Part shown: positions 44,867 to 53,107 of the stretch, in pieces
Numbering within the stretch: position 1 is the first letter of the stretch
Layout: each line of letters begins with the position of its first letter
Source: JBKBUF01 sp046290815
GTDB taxonomy: Bacteria; Bacteroidota; Bacteroidia; Cytophagales; Cytophagaceae
DNA: 64,000 nucleotides
NCBI GenBank assembly: GCA_046290815.1
Contig: JBKBUF010000007.1
Location: 105,517-169,516 of the forward strand
Reading direction: 5' to 3'
The notes under the pieces: generated by a model
Seen by the model: the letters and a program-made list of their open reading frames with translations, nothing else
Databases searched by the model: none
Told to the model about the DNA's origin: nothing
Program-made: the position numbers and the translations under genes

Positions 44867-46789
44867 ATGAGAAGATATTTTAAAATTTTAACCTTACTTT
44901 TTATCCTATTTTTCCCTCTAATAGTTTCTGCACAGAATTATACCAGCACCAACAAAAAAGCCATTAAATTATTTGAAGAAGCTGATTATTATCTAAAAGG
45001 CAGACAATTTGATCCGGCTATCAAAGGATTTTATGCAGCATTGGAAAAAGATCCTCAATTTGTAGAGGCGCATCTTAAGTTAGCCGGTATATACAAACAA
45101 TACGCAGAGTTGGACAAAGCGAAAGTACATTTGCTTAAAGCAGTTGAGATTCGACCTGATGATATTAAGTTTTATACCGCGTACTACCTGGCCGGCGAGT
45201 TAAGTTTCAACGATGGTGAATACGAAAATGCATTGAAGTATTTTCGAATGGTTGCATCTCTCAATCCAAATGATAAAAATATCCTTGAGATGGTTCCAAA
45301 GTATATTTACAAGGCTGAGTCTGCCATTGAAATGAAAAAAAATCCTGTTCCTTTTAATCCTGTACCTATGAGTAGTAAAATCAATAAGTTTTACCTCCAT
45401 GGTTATCCTGTGTTAACGGCAGATCAGGAAATGATTATCTTCTATAAAAGAAACAGTTTGAATCTGACCGACGACGAGGATATCTATTATTCAAAAAAAG
45501 TAAATGGTGAATGGACTGATCCTGCATCAATTTCAGATAATATCAATACTCAGTTTAATGAAGGCGCTCCTACTATGTCAGCCGATGGTAAAGTGCTGGT
45601 GTTTTCTTCATGTAATAGAAAAGACGGATTAGGAGCCTGCGATCTTTATATTTCCTATAGACAGGGTAATGACTGGACAAAGCCGGTAAACATGGGTCCA
45701 AATGTAAATTCTAATGTGTGGGATTCAGAACCCTCAATTTCTGCTGATGGCAAAACTATATATTTTGCGTCAGAAAGAAAAGGAGGCTACGGGAAGGATG
45801 ATATCTGGTATACCACTCAGGATGAAAAAGGCGAGTGGACTCCTGCAAAAAATGTTGGTAAGCCTGTAAATACAGAAGGAAGAGAAGTTTCTCCTTTTAT
45901 TCACGCCAATGGAACCTCTTTGTATTTTGCGTCTACATCACATAAAGGAATGGGAGGGTTGGATTTGTTTATTTCCAGAAAAACCAATGATGGATGGACT
46001 CAACCTGAAAATCTTGGTTACCCAATAAATACTCACAGTAATGATGCTACTTTATTCATAACTGCAGATTCCAAAAAGGGATATTATACAGTGTATGATA
46101 AAAAGGACATGCGAACAAGTAAGGCTTTAATTTATGAGTTTGATGTACCTCCATCTCTTCAGGAAAAAAATAAAAGTACCTATGCCAAAGGAAGAGTATT
46201 TGACTCAGAATCGAAAAATCCTCTGGATGCTCAGATTGAGCTTGTAGATATTAATTCAGGGAATATAGTAAATTTGGTCTCCTCAGATAAAGTTTTCGGA
46301 GATTACCTTATTGTCCTTACAGAAGGTAAAGAATATGCTTTATATGTCAGAAGAGACGGATATCTGCCGAAAAGTACTTATTTTAATTATGTAACCCCTG
46401 CTGCGTTTGATCCGCTTTTACTGGATATTTATATTGATCCTGTGAAGCCTGGAATGTCTGCAATATTGAATAATATATTTTTTAAATCCGGTTCTGCTGA
46501 ACTGGAAGATAAATCACTTTCAGAATTAAAACGACTTGCAGAATTTATGAAAGTTAATATAAATTCTAAAATCGAAATAGGTGGACATACAGATGATATT
46601 GGCTCTGATAAAGACAATCAAATCTTATCGGAGAAAAGAGCTAAGTCCGTATATGAGTATTTAGTAAGTTCAGGCATATCTGCCCAAAGATTAAAGTACA
46701 AAGGGTATGGAGAGTCTTCTCCAAAAGTTGCGAATACATCAGATGAGAACAGGCAGTTAAACCGCAGAATAGAGTTTAAAGTCTTATAA
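44867..46789 (+). CDS. OmpA-family protein with TPR and PD40 repeats
   Basis: A 640-aa cell-envelope protein with a signal peptide (ends near SAQN). Order: TPR-like helices (about 25-150), four to five PD40/WD40-like beta-propeller repeats (SADGKVLVFSSCN; SADGKTIYFASERKGG; HANGTSLYFASTSHKG), a small carboxypeptidase-like beta domain (AKGRVFDSESKNPLDAQIEL), and a C-terminal OmpA peptidoglycan-binding domain (EIGGHTDDIGSDKDN ... LSEKRAKSVYEYL). Such proteins are frequent in Bacteroidota and relate to envelope and type IX secretion components (PorE-like). No Por neighbour is seen, so I do not assign that role. It starts 2 bp after queE. Confidence 0.88.
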   Translation: MRRYFKILTLLFILFFPLIVSAQNYTSTNKKAIKLFEEADYYLKGRQFDPAIKGFYAALEKDPQFVEAHLKLAGIYKQYAELDKAKVHLLKAVEIRPDDIKFYTAYYLAGELSFNDGEYENALKYFRMVASLNPNDKNILEMVPKYIYKAESAIEMKKNPVPFNPVPMSSKINKFYLHGYPVLTADQEMIIFYKRNSLNLTDDEDIYYSKKVNGEWTDPASISDNINTQFNEGAPTMSADGKVLVFSSCNRKDGLGACDLYISYRQGNDWTKPVNMGPNVNSNVWDSEPSISADGKTIYFASERKGGYGKDDIWYTTQDEKGEWTPAKNVGKPVNTEGREVSPFIHANGTSLYFASTSHKGMGGLDLFISRKTNDGWTQPENLGYPINTHSNDATLFITADSKKGYYTVYDKKDMRTSKALIYEFDVPPSLQEKNKSTYAKGRVFDSESKNPLDAQIELVDINSGNIVNLVSSDKVFGDYLIVLTEGKEYALYVRRDGYLPKSTYFNYVTPAAFDPLLLDIYIDPVKPGMSAILNNIFFKSGSAELEDKSLSELKRLAEFMKVNINSKIEIGGHTDDIGSDKDNQILSEKRAKSVYEYLVSSGISAQRLKYKGYGESSPKVANTSDENRQLNRRIEFKVL

Positions 46790-46797
46790 TAATTTTT

Positions 46798-47376
46798 ATG
46801 CCTTTATCTAATACCGTTTATTTAATCGCAGGTATACTTTTTACATTTTGTTTTGGGAGTTGTAAAAAGACTGAAGAACCTGCAACCAATTCTGATATTT
46901 ATATTATAAAATCAGGTTCTCATTCTGCCAACGGCAAAGGTGTGGACGTTTCCGGGAAAGTACTATCTTTCCTGGTAACATTTGACTCTTCAGCTGTATA
47001 TAAGACCAGTATCCCGGAGAATCAGGAGGATATAAATAAACTCTTTGGCTTTTCAGATTGTGACTCTCATCACCATACCAATAGTGCCAGGTTTGGCTGG
47101 AGATGGTTTAATTCATCTTTGCAAATTTTTGCTTACTGCTATAACCAAGGTCAGAGAGTAGATAATTTTATTACATCAGTCGAACTAAATAAAAAGTATC
47201 TGTATAAAATTTCACTTACAGATTCTGAATATAAATTTGAACTGGACAATAAATCAATAGCTGTACCACGGGCATGCTCCGGCCCGGGTGTAAACAAATA
47301 TTTCCTTTTACCATATTTTGGCGGAGATGAAAAAGCCCCTCATAATATCATCATTAAAATGGAGCACGTTCCTTAG
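46798..47376 (+). CDS. Paralogous lipoprotein A
   Basis: A 192-aa protein with a lipoprotein signal (FGSCKK). It shares a clear core with the next gene: DINKLFGFSDC, HHTNSARFGWRW, LQIFAYCYN and PYFGGDEKAPHNI. The composition (alternating strands, Trp/Tyr/Phe rich, paired Cys) suggests a jelly-roll lectin- or lyase-like fold, but I cannot name a family. It starts 8 bp after the OmpA-family gene and may be co-transcribed. Confidence 0.75.
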   Translation: MPLSNTVYLIAGILFTFCFGSCKKTEEPATNSDIYIIKSGSHSANGKGVDVSGKVLSFLVTFDSSAVYKTSIPENQEDINKLFGFSDCDSHHHTNSARFGWRWFNSSLQIFAYCYNQGQRVDNFITSVELNKKYLYKISLTDSEYKFELDNKSIAVPRACSGPGVNKYFLLPYFGGDEKAPHNIIIKMEHVP

Positions 47377-47425
47377 AATGTGATGTGAAAGGAACTTTTT
47401 AAGATTAGCATGCATTGATTTATAC

Positions 47426-47995
47426 ATGCAAAAATCTGTTTTAAGCCTTTTAGTCCTCTTTTGCGGGTTATTCTTTTCGTGTAAAAAGGATAATATTGAC
47501 CCTCAGGGTAATTTTACCGTGTATACCATAAAACAAGGTAGCCAGTCTTCCAATTCCGGTGTAAGATTGTTTTCCGGCAAATCTTTGAGATTTACTGCCA
47601 GATTTGATTCAACTGCGGTTTACTCCACAACCAATCCAAGGAACCAACATGATATAAACAAACTATATGGATTCTCCGATTGCAGTTCAAAACATCATGA
47701 AAACAGCGCAAGATTTGGTTGGAGATGGACTAATAACGAATTGCAGATCTTTGCATATACCTATAAAGGCGGTGTCAGAAGTAGCCAGCATGTTACTAAC
47801 GTAAGATTGAATGCTGATTACAATTTTCAAATTGAAATTTCAGGTAAAGAGTATGTGTTTACAGTAAATGGCGCTACTGTTCGCATGGGAAGACAATGTT
47901 CCGGTAATGGTGGATTAAAGTATTATTTATATCCATATTTTGGTGGAGATGAATCAGCACCCCATGATATTTCTATACGGATTAATGAACAGTAA
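47426..47995 (+). CDS. Paralogous lipoprotein B
   Basis: A 189-aa paralogue of the preceding gene with a lipoprotein signal (FFSCKK). Conserved blocks: DINKLYGFSDC, KHHENSARFGWRW, LQIFAYTYK and PYFGGDESAPHDISI. The two proteins look roughly 40-50% identical over the mature region by eye, with the HH, GWRW and GGDExAPH blocks kept, which points to a binding surface or active site. The start codon lies in an inverted repeat (GCATG ... CATGC), which may or may not matter. Confidence 0.75.
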   Translation: MQKSVLSLLVLFCGLFFSCKKDNIDPQGNFTVYTIKQGSQSSNSGVRLFSGKSLRFTARFDSTAVYSTTNPRNQHDINKLYGFSDCSSKHHENSARFGWRWTNNELQIFAYTYKGGVRSSQHVTNVRLNADYNFQIEISGKEYVFTVNGATVRMGRQCSGNGGLKYYLYPYFGGDESAPHDISIRINEQ

Positions 47996-47996
47996 C

Positions 47997-48656
47997 CTAA
48001 CTGTCAACTTTATTTAGAGAGCGCAGCCTGTAGAGCAATGGAGGATGAGAATAGTGCATAAAAACATAAGCCGGATGTGGTGTCAGATTGCTTAGGTTTT
48101 TTGCACTTAATTTTTTTAGGGCCTCCTGTAAAGCGACACTGCTATAGGTTGCAGCGGCAAAATTATCAGCTTCATATTCATTTTTTCTGCTGATAATATT
48201 CATTACAATACCAATGATGTGTGAAATTGGACTGAATAGTATTCCAAAAGCGATTAAGTTCAGATGAATTGAGTATCCTTCAACTCTGGAACCCAATGCA
48301 ATACTCAATTCCTCATTAAACAAAAACCTTGAGAGTATAAATAAAATTCCCCCCATTTGTAGGATGGATAAAATCAATCCACTAATTATATGATTCTTTT
48401 TGTAGTGTCCGACCTCATGGGCAAGAACGGCAACTAACTCGGATGTGGTATGATTTTTTATTAAGGTGTCAAATAACACGATCTTCTTTTTCGGACCTAT
48501 TCCTGAAAAATAGGCATTAGACTTGGCTGACCTTTTCGATCCGTCAATTACATAAATATTGGTAAGAGGGAAGTTGTTTTTTTTACTGTAATCTTCAATG
48601 GCATTTCTTAGTTCCCCGTTTTCCAAGGGTGTAAGCTTATTAAAAATTGGAACTAT
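47997..48656 (-). pseudogene. C-terminal half of a split M48/Ste24-family protease
   Basis: Remnant encoding the catalytic half of a CAAX-prenyl-protease-like (Ste24, M48A) metallopeptidase. HEVGH is the zinc motif (AVLAHEVGHYKKNH) and EYEAD holds the third ligand. The coding frame continues upstream of the first possible start (TTG 48626) as IVPIFNKLTP up to 48656, where the inserted cassette begins. An in-frame stop lies two codons further, inside the insert. Joined to the fragment at 49601-50188 it restores a 415-codon gene. Translation of this half alone would need the weak TTG, and it lacks the N-terminal helices. It is probably inactive, though two-piece function cannot be excluded. Confidence 0.85.
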
Positions 48657-48814
48657 CGGTTAGTGTATGAAATGTGCCGGGTTTTAAAGAGCCTTCCTAT
48701 CAACATACAGTAAAGCCAGCACACCTTTAAAAATAAACAAATTGTGCGGGTTTAGAAGCACTACACTCGACTTTCGAACATCAGCCAGGCATATTTTATA
48801 CACAGTGTTAGCGG
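48657..48814 (-). repeat. attC-like recombination site of the cassette
   Basis: Lies between the cassette gene and the insert border. The inner end reads CCGCTAAC in cassette orientation (48814-48807), the exact reverse complement of GTTAGCGG found across the other border (49601-49594). Two long arms, GTGTATGAAATGTGCCGGG (48663-48681) and CCAGGCATATTTTATACAC (48785-48803), pair at 16 of 19 positions, and two of the three remaining become G-T pairs on the plus strand, the bottom strand of the cassette. The middle contains a smaller hairpin around GCACAC ... TGTGCG. Size and layout fit a long attC. Confidence 0.65.
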
Positions 48815-48829
48815 CTGGTTGTTTTTTCA

Positions 48830-49543
48830 CTATCGAATTTGTTTGTCATCATAAGTTTTGCCATCCATATCATACCATAGAATATTACTTGTTTTTTTAT
48901 CATTACATAATATAAGATTCAAAACAATTGAATTCCCACGGACAGAATTCAGATATCCATCTTCCTCTTTCTCAATTTCAATTTGATACTTTCCATTAGG
49001 GCCGAATTGACATTTATAAACTGTACCAGTTAAACCATCTGTCCATCGATAAGTAAATTCAAAATAGCCAGAATCATTTATCTTTTGATTTAATATTTTA
49101 TTTTCTAAATGGGAATGAGTTAAAATAATTTGGGAGGTAATATTATCAAATAGTTCTTTTAGGGTTCCAGAATAGTTGAATTCAACTTTTGTCCAAACAA
49201 TCATTTTATAATTGCCCATTGGTTTATGGTCGCATTGTTCCGCTTCACCAATTTCATAAAGTCGTTTCAATATTTTTTCATCTTTACCACCGTATCGTAG
49301 TCCTGAAATACATGATACAGCAATTGCATTTATTGCTCTCTCTATTTCATCCTCTGTTTTTGGTTGCTTTTTAAAGTAGCAATGTCCGTATTCATGCTTC
49401 GAATGTTCAATCAAATCAGGTGCTTCAGCTTCAGGTGCTCCACAAGAAATACAAACTTGATTTTGAACATAAAAATCTCCTTGTGAATTTTCAGGATACC
49501 TTGGTGATGATTTTGATTTGTCTGATTTTTTAAATAGGCTCAT
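48830..49543 (-). CDS. Cassette-encoded protein with ferredoxin-like N-terminal motif, function unknown
   Basis: A 237-aa soluble protein from the ATG at 49543 (a GTG four codons earlier is an alternative). Residues 31-90 resemble a single-cluster ferredoxin-type domain: C31-I-S-C34-GAPEAEAPDLI, then GHC55YF and AVSCISGLRYGG. The third Cys of a normal CxxCxxC is absent, so cluster binding is doubtful and zinc or no metal is also possible. The remaining 140 residues (TKVEFNYSGTLKELFDN, FEFTYRWTDGLTGTVYK) match no family known to me. It is the only gene of the inserted cassette, reads in the same direction as the interrupted protease, and must be expressed from read-through or its own promoter. 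Confidence 0.75.
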   Translation of the reverse strand: MSLFKKSDKSKSSPRYPENSQGDFYVQNQVCISCGAPEAEAPDLIEHSKHEYGHCYFKKQPKTEDEIERAINAIAVSCISGLRYGGKDEKILKRLYEIGEAEQCDHKPMGNYKMIVWTKVEFNYSGTLKELFDNITSQIILTHSHLENKILNQKINDSGYFEFTYRWTDGLTGTVYKCQFGPNGKYQIEIEKEEDGYLNSVRGNSIVLNLILCNDKKTSNILWYDMDGKTYDDKQIR

Positions 49544-49567
49544 GTACGTTTTCACTTCTGTTTATGA

Positions 49568-50188
49568 TTACCTCTCACCGTTCATTAAACTTGCCGCTAA
49601 CAAAGATGTATAGAACATATTAATCAAAATAACAAATATGGAAATCACTATCCAAAAATAGATCCAGAAATTTTGTCCAAGATAAGTGGTAAGAATTAAA
49701 AATATGCTGATAACAATACCACCAATTATGGCTCCTAATAAATACCCTTTCAGCTTATCCATAAGAAAGGTTTTTATGGTGCTTTTATTAAAGCCGAATT
49801 TTTCTTCTATCACAAAAGTTTTGTAGAGTGTAAATGGAGTATTAATAATGTCAGTTATCAAAAACAAGATTCCGAAAAATGACAGACTTAAAAGAATTGG
49901 ATGGTTGATGGATTGCCGTAACGTGTAATCCAGCCAGCCGAAAAGACCGGATGTAATACTTATCAAATAAATAAGAAAGCTAAACGTTGCGGTAATGAAA
50001 CCAAACCTGGTATTGGTTTTGAAATAGTCATGTGACTTTTGAAATTCGTCAACGGTATATACATCTTTTAATTCTTCCGGAACCTCTTTCTTTTGATGAT
50101 TTAAGTTAATAAAGTCTAATGCTATATCAGAAAAAAAATCTATAATAAGAATAGCAATTATTATAACTAAAATTGTTTCCGGGTTCAT
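49568..50188 (-). pseudogene. N-terminal half of the split M48/Ste24-family protease
   Basis: Encodes the membrane-embedded N-terminal half of a Ste24-like protease: helices at about 5-25, 65-85, 95-118, 148-170 and 175-195, with EEKFGFNKSTIKTFLMD, a family hallmark. Native sequence runs to residue 196 (NMFYTSL, codon ending at 49601). The last ten residues and stop (LAASLMNGER) are supplied by the inserted cassette. No zinc motif is present on this fragment. It follows hldD by 6 bp, so transcription probably comes from hldD. Confidence 0.85.
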
Positions 50189-50194
50189 TATTAA

Positions 50195-51160
50195 TTAATA
50201 GTATTTTTTTGGACTCAAATAATTTTTGACGTAATCCTCTATGCCTTCTTCCAAGGTATGAAATGGTTTGTTATATCCAATGGAAATTAGTTTTTTCATA
50301 TTTGCTTCAGTGAAATATTGGTATTTATCCCGAATATCAGCAGGCGTGTCTATAAATTCAATTTGCTCCTGCTTTCCCATAGCTTTAAAGGTGTTTTTTA
50401 CAAGATCAAGGAAGGTTCTGGCTTTTCCGGATCCCAGATTATAGATGCCTGAATTTTTTCTATGATGCATTAGAAAGGTTATAACCTCTACTACATCTTT
50501 TACATATATAAAGTCTCTTTTTTGTTCTCCATCCCTATAGTCTGGATTGTGAGATTTGAAAAGTTTCATTTTAGAGGTGGCATTAATCTGATTGAAGGCA
50601 TGAAATATCACACTTGCCATTCGACCTTTATGATATTCATTCGGTCCATATACATTAAAAAACTTCAAGCCTGCCCAGAAGAATGGCTTTTCCTGTTGTT
50701 GCAATGCCCAAATATCAAAGTTGTTTTTAGAATCACCATAAGGGTTTAGTGGTTTTAATTTTGGTATCACATCTTCGTTGTCATCATAACCAAGTTCTCC
50801 TAATCCGTAGGTAGCAGCTGAAGAAGCATATATCAAAGGAATTTGATATTTACAGCAAGCCTTCCAGATTTTTTGAGAATACTCAACATTAAGTTTGTCG
50901 AATATGGCTTTGTTAAATTCAGTGGTATCTGTTCTTGCCCCTATATGGAATATAAATTCAACATGCTCATAATTTTTATCAAGCCAGTCGAAAAAAATCT
51001 CCCTTTCCACTTTTTCTTTGATTTTTTTACCCTCAAGGTTTGGGGCTTTTTCAGCAGAGGTAAAATCGTCCACTGCTACGATATAGTTAAAATTTAAGCT
51101 ATTCAGTTTGCTTATAAGGCAGCTTCCTATGAATCCAGCTGCTCCGGTTACAACCATCAT
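50195..51160 (-). CDS. hldD: ADP-L-glycero-D-manno-heptose-6-epimerase
   Basis: A 321-aa short-chain dehydrogenase-fold epimerase making the heptose donor of the lipopolysaccharide core. NADP-binding GAAGFIGS lies at 6-13. The YGDSKNNFD segment provides the catalytic Tyr/Lys, and RTDTTE and FFNVYGPNEYHKGRMASV are HldD-specific. MM at the start leaves ATG 51160 or 51157. It is divergent from the substrate-binding-protein gene across 71 bp and leads into the interrupted protease gene. Confidence 0.9.
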   Translation of the reverse strand: MMVVTGAAGFIGSCLISKLNSLNFNYIVAVDDFTSAEKAPNLEGKKIKEKVEREIFFDWLDKNYEHVEFIFHIGARTDTTEFNKAIFDKLNVEYSQKIWKACCKYQIPLIYASSAATYGLGELGYDDNEDVIPKLKPLNPYGDSKNNFDIWALQQQEKPFFWAGLKFFNVYGPNEYHKGRMASVIFHAFNQINATSKMKLFKSHNPDYRDGEQKRDFIYVKDVVEVITFLMHHRKNSGIYNLGSGKARTFLDLVKNTFKAMGKQEQIEFIDTPADIRDKYQYFTEANMKKLISIGYNKPFHTLEEGIEDYVKNYLSPKKYY

Positions 51161-51231
51161 AAATTAATCAGATAAAAATGTCGTTTTAATTCAGAAAGGC
51201 TAAATTTACAAAAAATACCTGTTTAATCTTA

Positions 51232-52113
51232 GTGAAGCTTCATATTGCTTTTTATTTGGCCCTGATTATTCTGCTCACCACTTCCTGTCATTCAGAAAGG
51301 CCGATAGATGGGAAGTTAGTGGAAGATGATCTTGGGAGGAAAGTAATTATTCCTCATCATCCTGAAAGGATTTTAGGACTTAACCCATCTTCCACAGAAA
51401 TGCTATTTGCTATCTGTCCGGAAGAAAATATCGTAGGCCGAACTCAAAATTGTAATTATCCTGAAGCCGCTATCAAAAAGCCCGTTGTAAGTAATTACCC
51501 GGTAGATCCAGAACATATTCTTAAAATAAATCCTGATCTTATTGTCGCTGTTGAGGGAATAATCTCCCTTCAGGATGCACAAAAAATACAGCAAATGGGT
51601 ATTCCTGTTTATTTTCAGAAGTTTAAGAATGTAGAAGATGTATTTGTTAATCTGATGAAATTGGGGGAAATTACTGGTAATATTGATAAGGCTAATTATG
51701 TGGTCGATTCACTCAGAAAAGAATTACAAAATTTTCAAATTAATAATCCTTCACGCTATTTACCCAAGGTGCTGTATCTAATTTGGACCGATCCCATATA
51801 TGCTTTTGGATCACATTCTATTATGACTGATAAATTACGAGTGGCCGGGGCAATCAATATTATTGATAGTTCATTTAAAAAGGAATCGCCCGAACTCACA
51901 AGAGAATACATTCTTTCAAAATCGCCCGATGTACTATTATGTGGTTTTGATAATCCGGAAAAGCAATTGTTTGACCAATATCCGGAATTCAGGAATATGG
52001 AATTTTATAGGAGAAAAAGAGTTTATATTCCTACAGATGATTTACAATCCAGGCCCGGCCCCAGAATAGTTGAGGCTATCAAAGAACTTCATCGTTTAAT
52101 CCATGAAGAATAG
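51232..52113 (+). CDS. BtuF/FecB-like substrate-binding lipoprotein
   Basis: A 293-aa periplasmic-binding protein of the helical-backbone type for corrinoids, haem or siderophores. Lipobox TTSC near residue 19. Family segments: RKVIIPHHPERILGLNPSSTEMLFAI, INPDLIVAVEGI, LPKVLYLIWTDPIYAFGSHSIMTDKL, and QSRPGPRIVEAIKEL. The start is GTG at 51232. The permease gene overlaps its end by 11 bp. The ligand is not certain. The WTDP/G-S-H and RPGPR patterns are usual in BtuF-like proteins, and two B12-dependent proteins are encoded nearby, which makes cobalamin plausible. Confidence 0.85.
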   Translation: MKLHIAFYLALIILLTTSCHSERPIDGKLVEDDLGRKVIIPHHPERILGLNPSSTEMLFAICPEENIVGRTQNCNYPEAAIKKPVVSNYPVDPEHILKINPDLIVAVEGIISLQDAQKIQQMGIPVYFQKFKNVEDVFVNLMKLGEITGNIDKANYVVDSLRKELQNFQINNPSRYLPKVLYLIWTDPIYAFGSHSIMTDKLRVAGAINIIDSSFKKESPELTREYILSKSPDVLLCGFDNPEKQLFDQYPEFRNMEFYRRKRVYIPTDDLQSRPGPRIVEAIKELHRLIHEE

Positions 52114-53107
52114 TCTTATTGTGCTTTTACTAATTTTGCTTACCTGTGGAGCAATTACTGTTGGGGTAAAATCCGGTAGCTTCGATGTTTCCTTTATTCA
52201 GATTTTTAGAGCTCTCTTCAATTATGAAGAAACTAATAATCTTCATTTTGCAATAGTGCAATTGAGAATTCCCAGAATAATCATAGGATTTCTAGTTGGA
52301 GCGGCTTTGTCCTTTTCAGGCTATCTTATCCAGGCCCTGGTTAATAATCCGCTTGCCGATCCATATATACTAGGAACAGCCTCTGGGGCATCATTAGGTG
52401 CAAATATTGCTTATGCTGGCTTGGTGCCTTCGGTTTTACTAGGGATTTCCCTTGGACCGGTATTCGCGTTTTTGGGAGCAATTGGAGTTACAATTTTGGC
52501 AGCTACCATTGCATATAGCAGGGGTAATATAATTCCTTCCAAGTTGCTCCTGGCAGGTATTGCTATTTCTACTTTTTCAGTTTCTATGATCAGCCTTATT
52601 CTGTTTTTTGCCGAAGGTGAAAGTAAACTTAAAACCATAATTTTCTGGAGTCTCGGAGGTTTTGAAAGAGCAGGGTGGGAGCATGTACCGGCCCTTTTGA
52701 TAATTTCACTAGCTTCTGTTGTAATTTTTTCGTTTATCGGACCTTCTATTAATTTGTTGTTTTTGGGAGAGTCCCGTGCTATTAATCTTGGTCTGAATGT
52801 AAAGGTCTTCAGATGGATTTTGCTTATTGTGATATGCTTAAATACAGGAGTAGCAGTTTCTGTTTCAGGACCTATAGGTTTTGTTGGACTTATGGTGCCC
52901 CACTTTGTTCGAGGAATATTTGGTACTACCGGTAAATATAATTTGCTTTTTACTACATGGATTGGCGGAGTATTTATGTTAACTTGTGATTTATTTTCCA
53001 GGTGGATATATCCCCCTGCCGGTATCCCTATAGGTATTATAACTTCAATTGTAGGTATACCATTCTTTATGTATTTGCTCAGTAAAAGTAACTATAAATT
53101 CAGCTGA
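52103..53107 (+). CDS. FecCD/BtuC-family ABC transporter permease
   Basis: A 334-aa inner-membrane permease with nine to ten hydrophobic helices. Signatures: RIPRIIIGFLVGAALSFSG, NNPLADPYILGTASGA, GPIGFVGLMVPHFVR and PPAGIPIGIITSIVGIPFF. It pairs with the overlapping binding protein. The cognate ATPase gene is missing: the next gene is queD, overlapping the permease stop by one base (TGATG). The ATPase must be encoded elsewhere. Confidence 0.9.
   Translation: MKNSLIVLLLILLTCGAITVGVKSGSFDVSFIQIFRALFNYEETNNLHFAIVQLRIPRIIIGFLVGAALSFSGYLIQALVNNPLADPYILGTASGASLGANIAYAGLVPSVLLGISLGPVFAFLGAIGVTILAATIAYSRGNIIPSKLLLAGIAISTFSVSMISLILFFAEGESKLKTIIFWSLGGFERAGWEHVPALLIISLASVVIFSFIGPSINLLFLGESRAINLGLNVKVFRWILLIVICLNTGVAVSVSGPIGFVGLMVPHFVRGIFGTTGKYNLLFTTWIGGVFMLTCDLFSRWIYPPAGIPIGIITSIVGIPFFMYLLSKSNYKFS

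Larger units (their letters stand above)
48657..49600 (-). mobile_element. Single-gene integron-like cassette inserted in the protease gene
   Basis: A 944-bp insert with sharp borders. In cassette orientation (minus strand) it begins TTAGCGGCAAG and ends CACTAACCG. The flanks TCTTTG and ATAGTTCC rejoin in frame as T-S-L-I-V-P. There is no target duplication, no transposase and no terminal repeats of an insertion sequence. One gene (48830-49543) is followed by a 158-bp imperfectly palindromic site. The entry point G^AT fits the G-A/T-T pattern described for secondary sites of integron integrases. No integrase gene lies in the window. Confidence 0.75.

Noticed and set aside
47997..48626. Independent short HtpX-like protease
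   Set aside because: The frame extends upstream without start to the cassette border, and the missing N-terminal half is found intact on the other side of the insert.
48657..49600. Insertion sequence or transposon in the protease gene
   Set aside because: No transposase, no terminal inverted repeats of IS type beyond the short border core, and no target-site duplication. The single gene plus palindromic 3' site fits a recombinase cassette better.
51161..51231. Cobalamin riboswitch before the BtuF-like gene
   Set aside because: Only 71 bp separate it from hldD, too short for the element, and no B12-box-like sequence is seen.
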